Shown: positions 44,368-52,799 of the stretch, piece after piece
Layout of the letters: each line of letters starts with the position of its first letter
Numbering within the stretch: the first letter of the stretch is position 1
From: Polyangia bacterium
Lineage (GTDB): Bacteria; Myxococcota_A; Polyangia; Nannocystales; Nannocystaceae
Assembly: GCA_030424595.1 (NCBI GenBank)
Contig: JAUHWG010000001.1
Span: 372,001 to 436,000, forward strand
Length of the DNA stretch: 64,000 nt
Reading direction: 5' to 3'
Made by a program: the position numbers and the translations under genes
The notes under the pieces: model-generated
What the model saw: the letters and a program-made list of their open reading frames with translations, nothing else
Told to the model about the DNA's origin: nothing
The model's database searches: none

Positions 44368-45116
44368 CCGTCGCTCTCGAGGGCGTCGATCAGGTCGAGG
44401 GTGAAGAGCACCGAGATGAGCTCGCGCTCGTCGGTGTCCCACTCGCCGAGCATCTCGTCGAGGCTCTGACTTCCGTCAAAGCGGCGCAGCCACATGCCCT
44501 CGGTGGGGAGTAGCCCGAGACCGTCGATCAACGACTCGGCGCTCTCAGGGCGCCTTAGGCGGGGCCGCCGAGAACGATCGCCGACCGCGGCCCAGAGCTC
44601 GTCGAGATGGATCCGGTGGCGGGCGGCGTCCATGATGATCACCGCCGTCGGCGAACCGAGGGTGACGACCTCGTCGCAGAGATCTCCGGTGTCGAAGAGC
44701 CACACTCCGTCCTTCCAGAGGAACATCGTGTCGAACATGTGCAGGAGATGCTCCTGCAACGCCTCGTCGAGGGCGCTCTGGGGGATCAGCTTCGCCTCGA
44801 CGAGCACCTCACCGCTGCGCCGCGAGCCCTTGTTGGCGATCAGCTCCTGCGCCCACTCGTACTGGGCCCGGCTGAGGAGGCCGCGCTCGAGCAGGCGGTC
44901 GGTCAGGCGATCGTCGCTGAGGTTGGAGCGGGCGAAGACGGGCTGACCGTCCGTGAACCAGACCCACTTCTCGACGCCCGCATGCCGGACCTTGAGACAA
45001 CCGCTGGCGTTGGCGGCCGTCAACGACCAGAGGAGGGCTGGCATCCGCGTATCGCGGAGACGGCCAGAATTCCCCGGCATCCCCTCGATCTGGCTATGGC
45101 TCTGCTCGTCGAGCAC
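44364..45116 (-). CDS. PATAN (DUF4388) domain protein
   Basis: 250 residues from a GTG. The first 170 match the PATAN/DUF4388 layout: MPALLWSLTAANASGCLKVR, EKWVWFTDGQPVFARSNLSD, the RLTDRLLERGLLSRAQYEWA helix pair, and a second similar unit (LVEAKLIPQSALDEALQEHL). The C-terminal part (LPTEGMWLRRFDGSQSLDEM) resembles the winged-helix end of the 7712-9028 protein. It probably acts as a protein-protein interaction module in signalling. It has no receiver domain. Confidence 0.83.
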   Translation of the reverse strand: MLDEQSHSQIEGMPGNSGRLRDTRMPALLWSLTAANASGCLKVRHAGVEKWVWFTDGQPVFARSNLSDDRLTDRLLERGLLSRAQYEWAQELIANKGSRRSGEVLVEAKLIPQSALDEALQEHLLHMFDTMFLWKDGVWLFDTGDLCDEVVTLGSPTAVIIMDAARHRIHLDELWAAVGDRSRRPRLRRPESAESLIDGLGLLPTEGMWLRRFDGSQSLDEMLGEWDTDERELISVLFTLDLIDALESDG

Positions 45117-45311
45117 GGTTCGCCCTGTCCGTCGACGCTGCCTGCATTGAGCTGGCCGCGCACTATGAACTCATACACGATCCGCAGGCGCGACGAGCGA
45201 CGAATTTGTCAGTGAATGCACGCTTGGAGCAATCCAGGGCCCTCCGGACGGAATCCCCGCACCTGTGCGGCTATCCCGCGTGCTCTCCCCTGCGAACCAG
45301 CCTTCACGCTC

Positions 45312-45345
45312 GTCGCAGGCGGCCGAAGCTTCGACCGCCTGCGAC
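45312..45345. repeat. 34-nt near-perfect palindrome
   Basis: The left half GTCGCAGGCGGCCGAAG and the right half CTTCGACCGCCTGCGAC pair at 16 of 17 positions. The DNA could extrude or the RNA fold into a stable stem. It is unlike the other repeats here. It could be a REP-like element, a terminator without a T tract, or a protein binding site. Confidence 0.8.
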
Positions 45346-45664
45346 CGGTCCAGGCGCCGCTCTCGCCCGCCTCGGCGCCGCCGCTCAGCGCACGTACCAA
45401 CCGCTACGGCCGACGTCGACGTGGGATGCTCAACGAATCCTCGCTAGCGCAGCCGGCGACTGTCCTATCGAGTCGACAGGTAGATCCCATGAAGTGCGTC
45501 GTCCGTCGACGCCGCCGCCGGGGCCGCTGCTGCTGACGACCCGGTGACCTCGCCCGGGGGCCGCTCGGCGAGCTCCGATCCCTCCGGGCGCTGGGCCTCC
45601 GGTCTTCGGGGCTTGAGGAGCCCCCCCTCGGCTCCCGGTGCGAGATCGCTCGCGCAATGGCCGC

Positions 45665-45692
45665 TTGCTTAATCTACTCACCAGTAGATAAT
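45665..45692 (+). promoter_or_regulatory. Promoter overlapped by TetR operator
   Basis: TTGCTT (45665-45670) and GATAAT (45687-45692) make a sigma70-like promoter with a 16-bp spacer. The spacer is occupied by the perfect inverted repeat ATCTACT-CACC-AGTAGAT (45672-45689), a typical TetR-family operator. The TetR start is at 45704, so the leader is only a few bases long. This strongly suggests autorepression. Confidence 0.8.
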
Positions 45693-45703
45693 CGATCGGG
45701 CGC

Positions 45704-46315
45704 ATGGCTCGGCCCCCCTCCAGCGACCGTCGCTCGACCGCGGAGCGCCTCCTCGACGCCGCCGCCGAGGCCTTCGCCGTCCACGGCCCGCACGCGACCC
45801 GGTTGGCCGACATCGCCGCCACCGTCGGCATTCGAAGACCCTCGCTCCTCTACCACTTTCCGACCAAGGAGGGCCTCTACGCGGCCGTCGTCGACCGCGC
45901 CTTTCGCCAGCTCGGCGACGCCCTGGCCCAAGCGATGACCCGCGAGGACGACTTTCGCGCCCGCTTCGACCGGATCCTCGGCACCTTCATCCACTTCATC
46001 GACGAGCACGCCGGGCTCGCCCGCATCCTCCTCCGCGAGCTCCTCGCCGCCGACGGTCCGGGGCGGACGATCGTCGCTGAGCGGGTCGCGCCTCTCCTCG
46101 ACATCGTCGTCCGCTTCATCCAGCGCGACGGCCGAGGGGTGATCCGCGAGGGCCTCGCGATCCGCCAAGCGGTCCTCCAGATCACCAGCGGCGTGGTCCT
46201 CCGAGCCGCGTCGGGCGACCTCAGCCAGCTCCTCTGGGGCGATGAGGACGCGACCTACGCCCTCGCCCACACGCTCTTCTTTGAGTCCACCGAACCCCTC
46301 CCTCAGCCCACCTAG
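45704..46315 (+). CDS. TetR-family transcriptional regulator
   Basis: 203 residues. The N-terminal helix-turn-helix is standard: TAERLLDAAAEAFAVHGPHA, then LADIAATVGIRRPSLLYHFP and TKEGLYAAVV. The C-terminal ligand-binding domain has the long helices expected and a His/Asp pair in FIHFIDEHAGLARILLREL. It should repress its own promoter through the palindrome 15 bp upstream and probably the diiron enzyme that starts 17 bp after its stop. The inducing ligand is unknown; fatty acids are common ligands for such pairs. Confidence 0.93.
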   Translation: MARPPSSDRRSTAERLLDAAAEAFAVHGPHATRLADIAATVGIRRPSLLYHFPTKEGLYAAVVDRAFRQLGDALAQAMTREDDFRARFDRILGTFIHFIDEHAGLARILLRELLAADGPGRTIVAERVAPLLDIVVRFIQRDGRGVIREGLAIRQAVLQITSGVVLRAASGDLSQLLWGDEDATYALAHTLFFESTEPLPQPT

Positions 46316-46332
46316 CGATCAGGAGTCGAGCC

Positions 46333-47511
46333 ATGGATCTCCGCAGCATCTCCGACCATGTCCGCGCCATCAACCCGAGCGAGCTCCTCCGCCAGGCGGC
46401 GCGCACCGGCAACGTCAAGGTGACGCTCTCCCTCCTCGGGCCAGCCCTGCGGGGGCTGGTCCTCCGCGGCGGCCGCGAGCCGCGGACCCGGATGAAGACG
46501 ACCCACGACGTCAGCTTTGACTGGACCTACACCCGCGACCGACCCGAGCTCACCAAGCTCTACGAGGCCGCCAAGCGGACCCAGTGGAACGCGACGACCG
46601 ACATCGACTGGAGCCGCGAGGTCGACCCCTACGACCCGGCGCACGAGCTCTTCCCCGAGCACGAGCTGCCGATCGCGAACTTCGGGCCCTATCTGAAGCT
46701 CAGCCACCGCGAGCGCCAGACCCGGCGCTGGGCCCTGACCTCGTGGATGCTCTCGCAATTTCTCCACGGCGAGCAGGCCGCGCTCTTCGCCGCCTGCCAG
46801 GTCACCGAGGCGATCGATTGGATGGACGGCAAGCTCTACGGCTCGACCCAGGTCGTCGACGAGGGTCGGCACGTCGAGGTCTTCCACCGCTACCTCGAGA
46901 CCAAGCTGTGCAAGAGCTACCGGGTCAACGACAACCTCTTCACCCTGATCGACGCGCTCGTCAGCGACAGCCGCTGGGACATCAAGTTCCTGGGCATGCA
47001 GATCATGGTCGAGGGGCTGGCGCTCGGCGCCTTTGGCATCCTCCGCCAGACCACCCGCGAGCCGCTCCTCCGTCAGCTCCTCCGCTACGTGATCACCGAC
47101 GAGGCTCGCCACGTCCACTACGGGGTCCTCGCCCTCAAGGACTACTACCGCGAGATCCCCGAGAAGGAGCGACGGGAGCGCGAGGACTGGGCCTTTGAGG
47201 TCGCCGTCCTGATGCGCAACCGCTTCCTCGCCCACGAGTTCTACGACGAGTATTTTGGCCACGCCCTCAGCCGCAAGGCGTGGGAGGAGATGGTCCTGCG
47301 CTCGCCCTACATGGAGCGCTTTCGGCGGATGATGTTCAAGCGGCTGATCCCCAACCTCAAGCGGATCAACCTCCTCAGCGATCGGATCCGTCCGCACTAC
47401 GCCTCGCTCGGGCTCCTCGACTTTGAGCACGCGAAGGCGGCCACCGAGATCACGGCTGAGCAGATCATCGCCGAGACGGACGTCCAGCAGCCGCGGCTCG
47501 ATCGGATGTAA
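46333..47511 (+). CDS. Ferritin-like diiron carboxylate enzyme
   Basis: 392 residues. Iron ligands of the ferritin/R2-like four-helix bundle are visible: Glu in FLHGEQAALFAA, Glu-x-x-His in DEGRHVEVFHRYL, Glu in IMVEGLALGAFG and Glu-x-x-His in TDEARHVHYGVLAL. No membrane helix is seen. Such enzymes include AurF-type oxygenases and acyl-ACP desaturases; the long N-terminal extension is not typical of ribonucleotide reductase R2 and no radical-forming Tyr region could be assigned. AGGAG precedes the ATG. It is co-transcribed with the TetR gene, which suggests induction by a small molecule or fatty acid. Confidence 0.88.
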   Translation: MDLRSISDHVRAINPSELLRQAARTGNVKVTLSLLGPALRGLVLRGGREPRTRMKTTHDVSFDWTYTRDRPELTKLYEAAKRTQWNATTDIDWSREVDPYDPAHELFPEHELPIANFGPYLKLSHRERQTRRWALTSWMLSQFLHGEQAALFAACQVTEAIDWMDGKLYGSTQVVDEGRHVEVFHRYLETKLCKSYRVNDNLFTLIDALVSDSRWDIKFLGMQIMVEGLALGAFGILRQTTREPLLRQLLRYVITDEARHVHYGVLALKDYYREIPEKERREREDWAFEVAVLMRNRFLAHEFYDEYFGHALSRKAWEEMVLRSPYMERFRRMMFKRLIPNLKRINLLSDRIRPHYASLGLLDFEHAKAATEITAEQIIAETDVQQPRLDRM

Positions 47512-47593
47512 CCGGCACGGCTCGCCCCCGACTCGCCAGCCGCGCTCGGACAACGCGCCCGGTTCGCTCGGGCCACCCGCCCGCTCGCCCCCG

Positions 47594-47671
47594 CCCCGCT
47601 CACTCGCCCCGCTCACTCGCCCCGCTCACTCGCCCCGCTCACTCGCCCCGCTCACTCGCCCCGCTCACCCG
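47594..47671. repeat. 13-bp tandem repeat, 6 units
   Basis: Five copies of CCCCGCTCACTCG and a sixth, CCCCGCTCACCCG. The stop of the - strand small gene (47639) lies within the array, and its last residues (SGASERGE) are encoded by repeat units. The array is also downstream of the diiron enzyme gene, so it lies between two gene 3' ends. Confidence 0.92.
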
Positions 47672-47908
47672 GATCACACGCCGTGGCCGCAGTCGTCCGG
47701 CCAGCTCCTCCGCCCGCCCAGCCGCGGACTCGCAGCGCACGGCATGATGACCGCGCCCCTTCGACTCGTAGCCGAGCTCACAGTCGCCGATCCCCTCCGC
47801 CGCGAAGAGCTCCAGCAGGTGCTTGTGAAAGTGCTCGGCGGTGCCGACGGCGTTTGGACCGAAGAAGTCCCAGAAGAGCTGGACACGGTCACTCTGCGAC
47901 GTCGGCAT
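47639..47908 (-). CDS. Small conserved-looking protein, function unknown
   Basis: 89 residues. Codon use on this strand is typical of the genome (strong G/C at third positions) and the sequence is protein-like: VQLFWDFFGPNAVGTAEHFH, then a Cys/Gly-rich middle (DCELGYESKGRGHHAVRCES) and a basic end. The + strand frame in the same place is low complexity, so I take the - strand gene as real. It lies back to back with the FHA-sigma54 activator, with about 75 bp for divergent promoters. Paired His and Cys residues could bind a metal. No family can be named. Confidence 0.62.
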   Translation of the reverse strand: MPTSQSDRVQLFWDFFGPNAVGTAEHFHKHLLELFAAEGIGDCELGYESKGRGHHAVRCESAAGRAEELAGRLRPRRVIRVSGASERGE

Positions 47909-47983
47909 GGCCCCGTCACCATCGTCCAGCGATCGGGCGACCGCAAGCCGCAACAGCGCGCGACCTGGGCCGACCCCCACCCC

Positions 47984-49369
47984 GTGCACTCGATCCCAGC
48001 CCCTTCCCCCACCCACGCGCCACTCTCACCTGCGCCGACCGCTGGCCACGCGACCAGCGCGACGGTCGAGCTGCGCCGCAGCGCACGACCGGCGCAGCTC
48101 CTCCTCAGCGCTGATGACCGCTCACCGCTGGCCCTGACCCCTGGGCGGCCCTGTCTCCTCGGCACCTCGGCGGCGGCGGATCTCCAGCTCACCGACCCGA
48201 CCTGCTCCGGTCGTCACGCTCGGATCTCCTGGGAGGGTGAGGGTTGGCTCATCGAGGATCTCGGCTCGACCAACGGCACCTACGTCGACGGCGTCCGGGT
48301 CCGTCAGGCCTGGCTCCGGGCCAACACCAGCCTCCGCCTCGGCCGCTGGCGCGGTCGCCTGATCGCCCCCGAGCCCGCCCACCACCAACCTCGCCTCGCC
48401 GGCATGCACGGGCGCTCGCCGGCCTTTCGCCGCCTCGTCGACACCCTGCGCCGCTTCGCGCCGCTGCCGACCACGGTCCTGATCAAGGGGCCGACCGGCT
48501 CCGGCAAGGAGCTGGCCGCCCGCGCCCTCCACGAGCTCGGACCGCGGAGCCGCGGCCCCTTCGTCGCGATCAACTGCGGCGCGCTCCCGGAGGCGCTGTG
48601 CTCGAGCGAGCTCTTCGGCCATGTGCGGGGCGCCTTCACGGGGGCCATCCGCGCCCACGAGGGCGCCTTCGTCCGGGCGCGCCGCGGCACCCTCTTCCTC
48701 GACGAGGTCGGCGAGCTACCGCCGCAGATCCAGGCCACGCTCCTGCGGGTGCTCGAGACCCGCAAGGTCGTCCCGATCGGCGGCGAGCAGGAGATCGACG
48801 TCGACCTGCGGGTGATCGCCGCGACCCACCGGCCGCTCGACGCCTGGATCGACGAGGGCCGCTTCCGCGAGGATCTCTACCATCGCCTCGGCGTCCTCAC
48901 GATCGACCTCCCGCCCCTGCGCGACCGCCAGGGCGACATCCCCCTGCTCATCGAGCGCTTCTCGGCGACCATCGAGGCGGAGCTCGGGCGCCCGGTCGTT
49001 CTCACCGACGAGGCGATCGAGGCCGCCCGCCGCTCGCCATGGCCGGGGAACATCCGTCAGCTCCGCAACGCGCTCCTCAGGGCCGCGGTCGCCGGCGACG
49101 GGCCCATCACCGCCGCCGATCTCTTGCCGCCCGCGGCCCGCGGATCGAGCCTGCGAAACCGCGGATGTTTGGCGGTCCCCCGCGGCACCTATGCGCAGAT
49201 GACCCACGCCCTGCTGGAGCAGGTGATCCGCGAGGCCGGCTCGATCCGGAAGGCGGCGAAGCTGCTCGAGATCCCGCGCTCCACCCTCGGCGCCTGGGTC
49301 CGCCGCGGGGTCGGCCGTGGGGGCGGGCACCCTGGCGAACGAGGCCAGCAGGAGCTGCCGACGCCCTAG
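47984..49369 (+). CDS. FHA-sigma54 AAA+ transcriptional activator
   Basis: About 461 residues. An FHA domain (about 35-120: RPCLLGTSAAADLQLTDPTC, GRHARISW, DLGSTNGTYVDGVRV) precedes a sigma54 AAA+ domain with Walker A GPTGSGKE, GAFTGA intact in FGHVRGAFTGAIRAHEG, Walker B TLFLDEVGEL, and an arginine-finger region. A Fis-type helix-turn-helix (GSIRKAAKLLEIPRSTLGAW) ends the protein. It activates sigma54 promoters when FHA binds a phospho-Thr partner, so a Ser/Thr kinase controls it. The start is uncertain: GTG at 47984 is chosen because the frame upstream overlaps the small - strand gene; ATG at 47744 is the alternative. Confidence 0.87.
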   Translation: MHSIPAPSPTHAPLSPAPTAGHATSATVELRRSARPAQLLLSADDRSPLALTPGRPCLLGTSAAADLQLTDPTCSGRHARISWEGEGWLIEDLGSTNGTYVDGVRVRQAWLRANTSLRLGRWRGRLIAPEPAHHQPRLAGMHGRSPAFRRLVDTLRRFAPLPTTVLIKGPTGSGKELAARALHELGPRSRGPFVAINCGALPEALCSSELFGHVRGAFTGAIRAHEGAFVRARRGTLFLDEVGELPPQIQATLLRVLETRKVVPIGGEQEIDVDLRVIAATHRPLDAWIDEGRFREDLYHRLGVLTIDLPPLRDRQGDIPLLIERFSATIEAELGRPVVLTDEAIEAARRSPWPGNIRQLRNALLRAAVAGDGPITAADLLPPAARGSSLRNRGCLAVPRGTYAQMTHALLEQVIREAGSIRKAAKLLEIPRSTLGAWVRRGVGRGGGHPGERGQQELPTP

Positions 49370-49403
49370 GAGGCCGCGAGCGAGGGTCAAGCGGGAGACC
49401 CCG

Positions 49404-50675
49404 CTAGCGGATGTAGATCCCGTAGCGCCAGTTGCCCTCGATGATCTCATCGTTGTTGCCGGCGAGCCCCGGCTGACCGTCGATGTCCCAGTTGCCCCAC
49501 GGACCGACCGGCGAGGCGTGGCGGTCAAAGCCCCAGAGGATCGTCTGGTCGCCGGTGCCGACGCCGATCCCGACCTGCGGCCAATACTCAGGATCGCCGG
49601 TGAAGACCTCGATCTTGCCACCGCTCGGGATCACGTCGACGATCCCGAGCGAGGTGCCGCCGACGCAGGGTCCGTCGACGATGCAGAGGCCCTCGAGGCC
49701 CTCGTCGCGGGTCAGGATCCCGTAGCGGGTCGGGTCGAGGGTGTCGACCAGCTCCCAGGCGAAGATCACCTGGTGATAGAGGCTGAGATCGAGCCCGCCG
49801 GTGTGGACCGCCTCGCTCTCCTCCCAGGGCGCGACGGGCTCGATCTCCGCGATCGTGTCGAGGGCGACCTCGAGCTTGGCGGCCTCCGCGTAGGAGGCCG
49901 CCGCGTTGCCGCGGTTGAAGATCGACGTCCAGCCGCCGCCCTCAAAGCTCATCTCGCAGTACACCTCGACCGGCGGGCGCGGACCTTCGCTCCCGTCGCC
50001 GTCGACGACGTAGACCCCGTCCCCCTTGTCCAGGCCGAGATCGCGGATGTCGAGGCAGTGGCGAGGGTTGACGCAGACCCCGGCCGCACAGGCGCCGGAC
50101 ATGCAGTCCGCCGCGATCTCGCAGGGATCGCCGCTGTTGCAGCTCGGGCAGTCGCCGCCGCAGTCGACCGCCTTCTCCGTGCCGTTTTGGACGCCGTCGT
50201 CGCAGGTCGCGGCGATGCACTCCGCGCTGCAGCCGTCGTCGTCGACGTCGTTGCCGTCATCACACTCCTCGACGCCGACGTAGGCGTAGCCATCACCGCA
50301 TGAGGCGAGCTCACAGTTCGTGAGGCAGCCGTCGCTGTTGTCCAAATTGCCGTCGTCACAGGCCTCGCCCGGGTCGATCTCGCCGTCCCCGCAGAGGGGA
50401 TCGTCGCCTGTCGAGTCGCCCTCCGTCGAGCCCGTCGTGTCGGTCGTGCCGGTCGTGCCGGTCGTGCCGGTCGTCTCGTCGCCGCTGGTCGAGGGATCGT
50501 CGCCGGTGGTGTCGCCAGACCCGGAGGTATCACTCTCGTCGTCCTCGCCCGACTCACCCGCCGTCGCGCTGCCGACACCGTCGTCGAAGCTCCCCAGCGT
50601 GATCACACAGGCGCTGTTCAGGGCCACCAGAAGACCGACCCCAAGGGGGGATTTCCATCCGTTCATGATTCTCAT
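49404..50675 (-). CDS. Lipoprotein with CGDG repeats and fibrinogen-like domain
   Basis: 423 residues from the ATG at 50675, which has GAGG 8 nt upstream. The signal peptide ends near SACVITLG (lipid Cys about 23). A Thr/Gly/Asp-rich linker (about 37-95) is followed by Cys-rich repeats of the CGDG...GEECDDGN type (about 98-165). The C-terminal 200 residues start with CLDIRDLGL and resemble the fibrinogen C-terminal domain (VYCEMSFEGGGWTSIFN). Such domains often bind sugars or acetylated groups, so a surface lectin-like role is likely. It is related to the protein that runs off the window at 62351. Confidence 0.87.
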   Translation of the reverse strand: MRIMNGWKSPLGVGLLVALNSACVITLGSFDDGVGSATAGESGEDDESDTSGSGDTTGDDPSTSGDETTGTTGTTGTTDTTGSTEGDSTGDDPLCGDGEIDPGEACDDGNLDNSDGCLTNCELASCGDGYAYVGVEECDDGNDVDDDGCSAECIAATCDDGVQNGTEKAVDCGGDCPSCNSGDPCEIAADCMSGACAAGVCVNPRHCLDIRDLGLDKGDGVYVVDGDGSEGPRPPVEVYCEMSFEGGGWTSIFNRGNAAASYAEAAKLEVALDTIAEIEPVAPWEESEAVHTGGLDLSLYHQVIFAWELVDTLDPTRYGILTRDEGLEGLCIVDGPCVGGTSLGIVDVIPSGGKIEVFTGDPEYWPQVGIGVGTGDQTILWGFDRHASPVGPWGNWDIDGQPGLAGNNDEIIEGNWRYGIYIR

Positions 50676-50853
50676 CGGAGTCACCTCACCCGCCGGGTGC
50701 AGGCCCCACCTTGGGGGCCGACGGCGCTGCGCGAGGAGCACAGACGTCCGCGTGGCGGGCACTCGTGATACCCGCGCCGCTAGGCCTGGATCAGATCATC
50801 TGCGAACACCTCGCGCGGGCCCGACAACGCAGCCAGCGCGCTTGGTGTATGGT

Positions 50854-52645
<1,792 letters not shown>

Positions 52646-52674
52646 ACCGCGCCGCCTCTTCCGGCGAGACGACA

Positions 52675-52712
52675 GAAGACCCGCTGCCGGCTCGGCAGCG
52701 GGTCTTCTCTTT
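52675..52712 (+). terminator. Rho-independent terminator after thiC
   Basis: GAAGACCCGCTGCC pairs perfectly with GGCAGCGGGTCTTC around a GGCTC-containing loop (52675-52707), and TCTTT follows. The stem is about 14 bp and GC-rich. This is the clearest intrinsic terminator in the window; other gene ends lack one. Confidence 0.93.
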
Positions 52713-52799
52713 ACCCCGAGCCGCTTCGCGAGCGCAGGCCACCCGCTTCGCCTCGTCGGCGGGCTCGGAGCTTCACCGGCGAGCTGCTAGAGTGCGCCG

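Larger units (their letters stand above)
45117..45703. other. Gene-free stretch with palindromes and TetR promoter
   Basis: About 590 bp between the PATAN gene (-) and the TetR gene (+). It holds a perfect hairpin CCGCAC-CT-GTGCGG (45257-45270), a long near-perfect palindrome (45312-45345), a possible 15-codon frame at 45489-45536 ([15 protein letters not shown]), and the TetR promoter/operator at 45665-45692. Frames that stay open here are composition artefacts, except possibly the tiny one. Confidence 0.5.

Noticed and set aside
47423..47983. N-terminal extension of the FHA-sigma54 activator
   Set aside because: It reads through the diiron gene end, the 13-bp repeats and the opposite strand of a better small gene. 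Composition is Pro/Ser/Arg-rich and unlike FHA-linked N-termini.
49360..49400. CCTAGGAGGCCG after the FHA activator considered as a post-stop element
   Set aside because: The first 12 bases match, but the following core (CCGTGGCAAGAGTC) does not. It may be a decayed copy; not counted.
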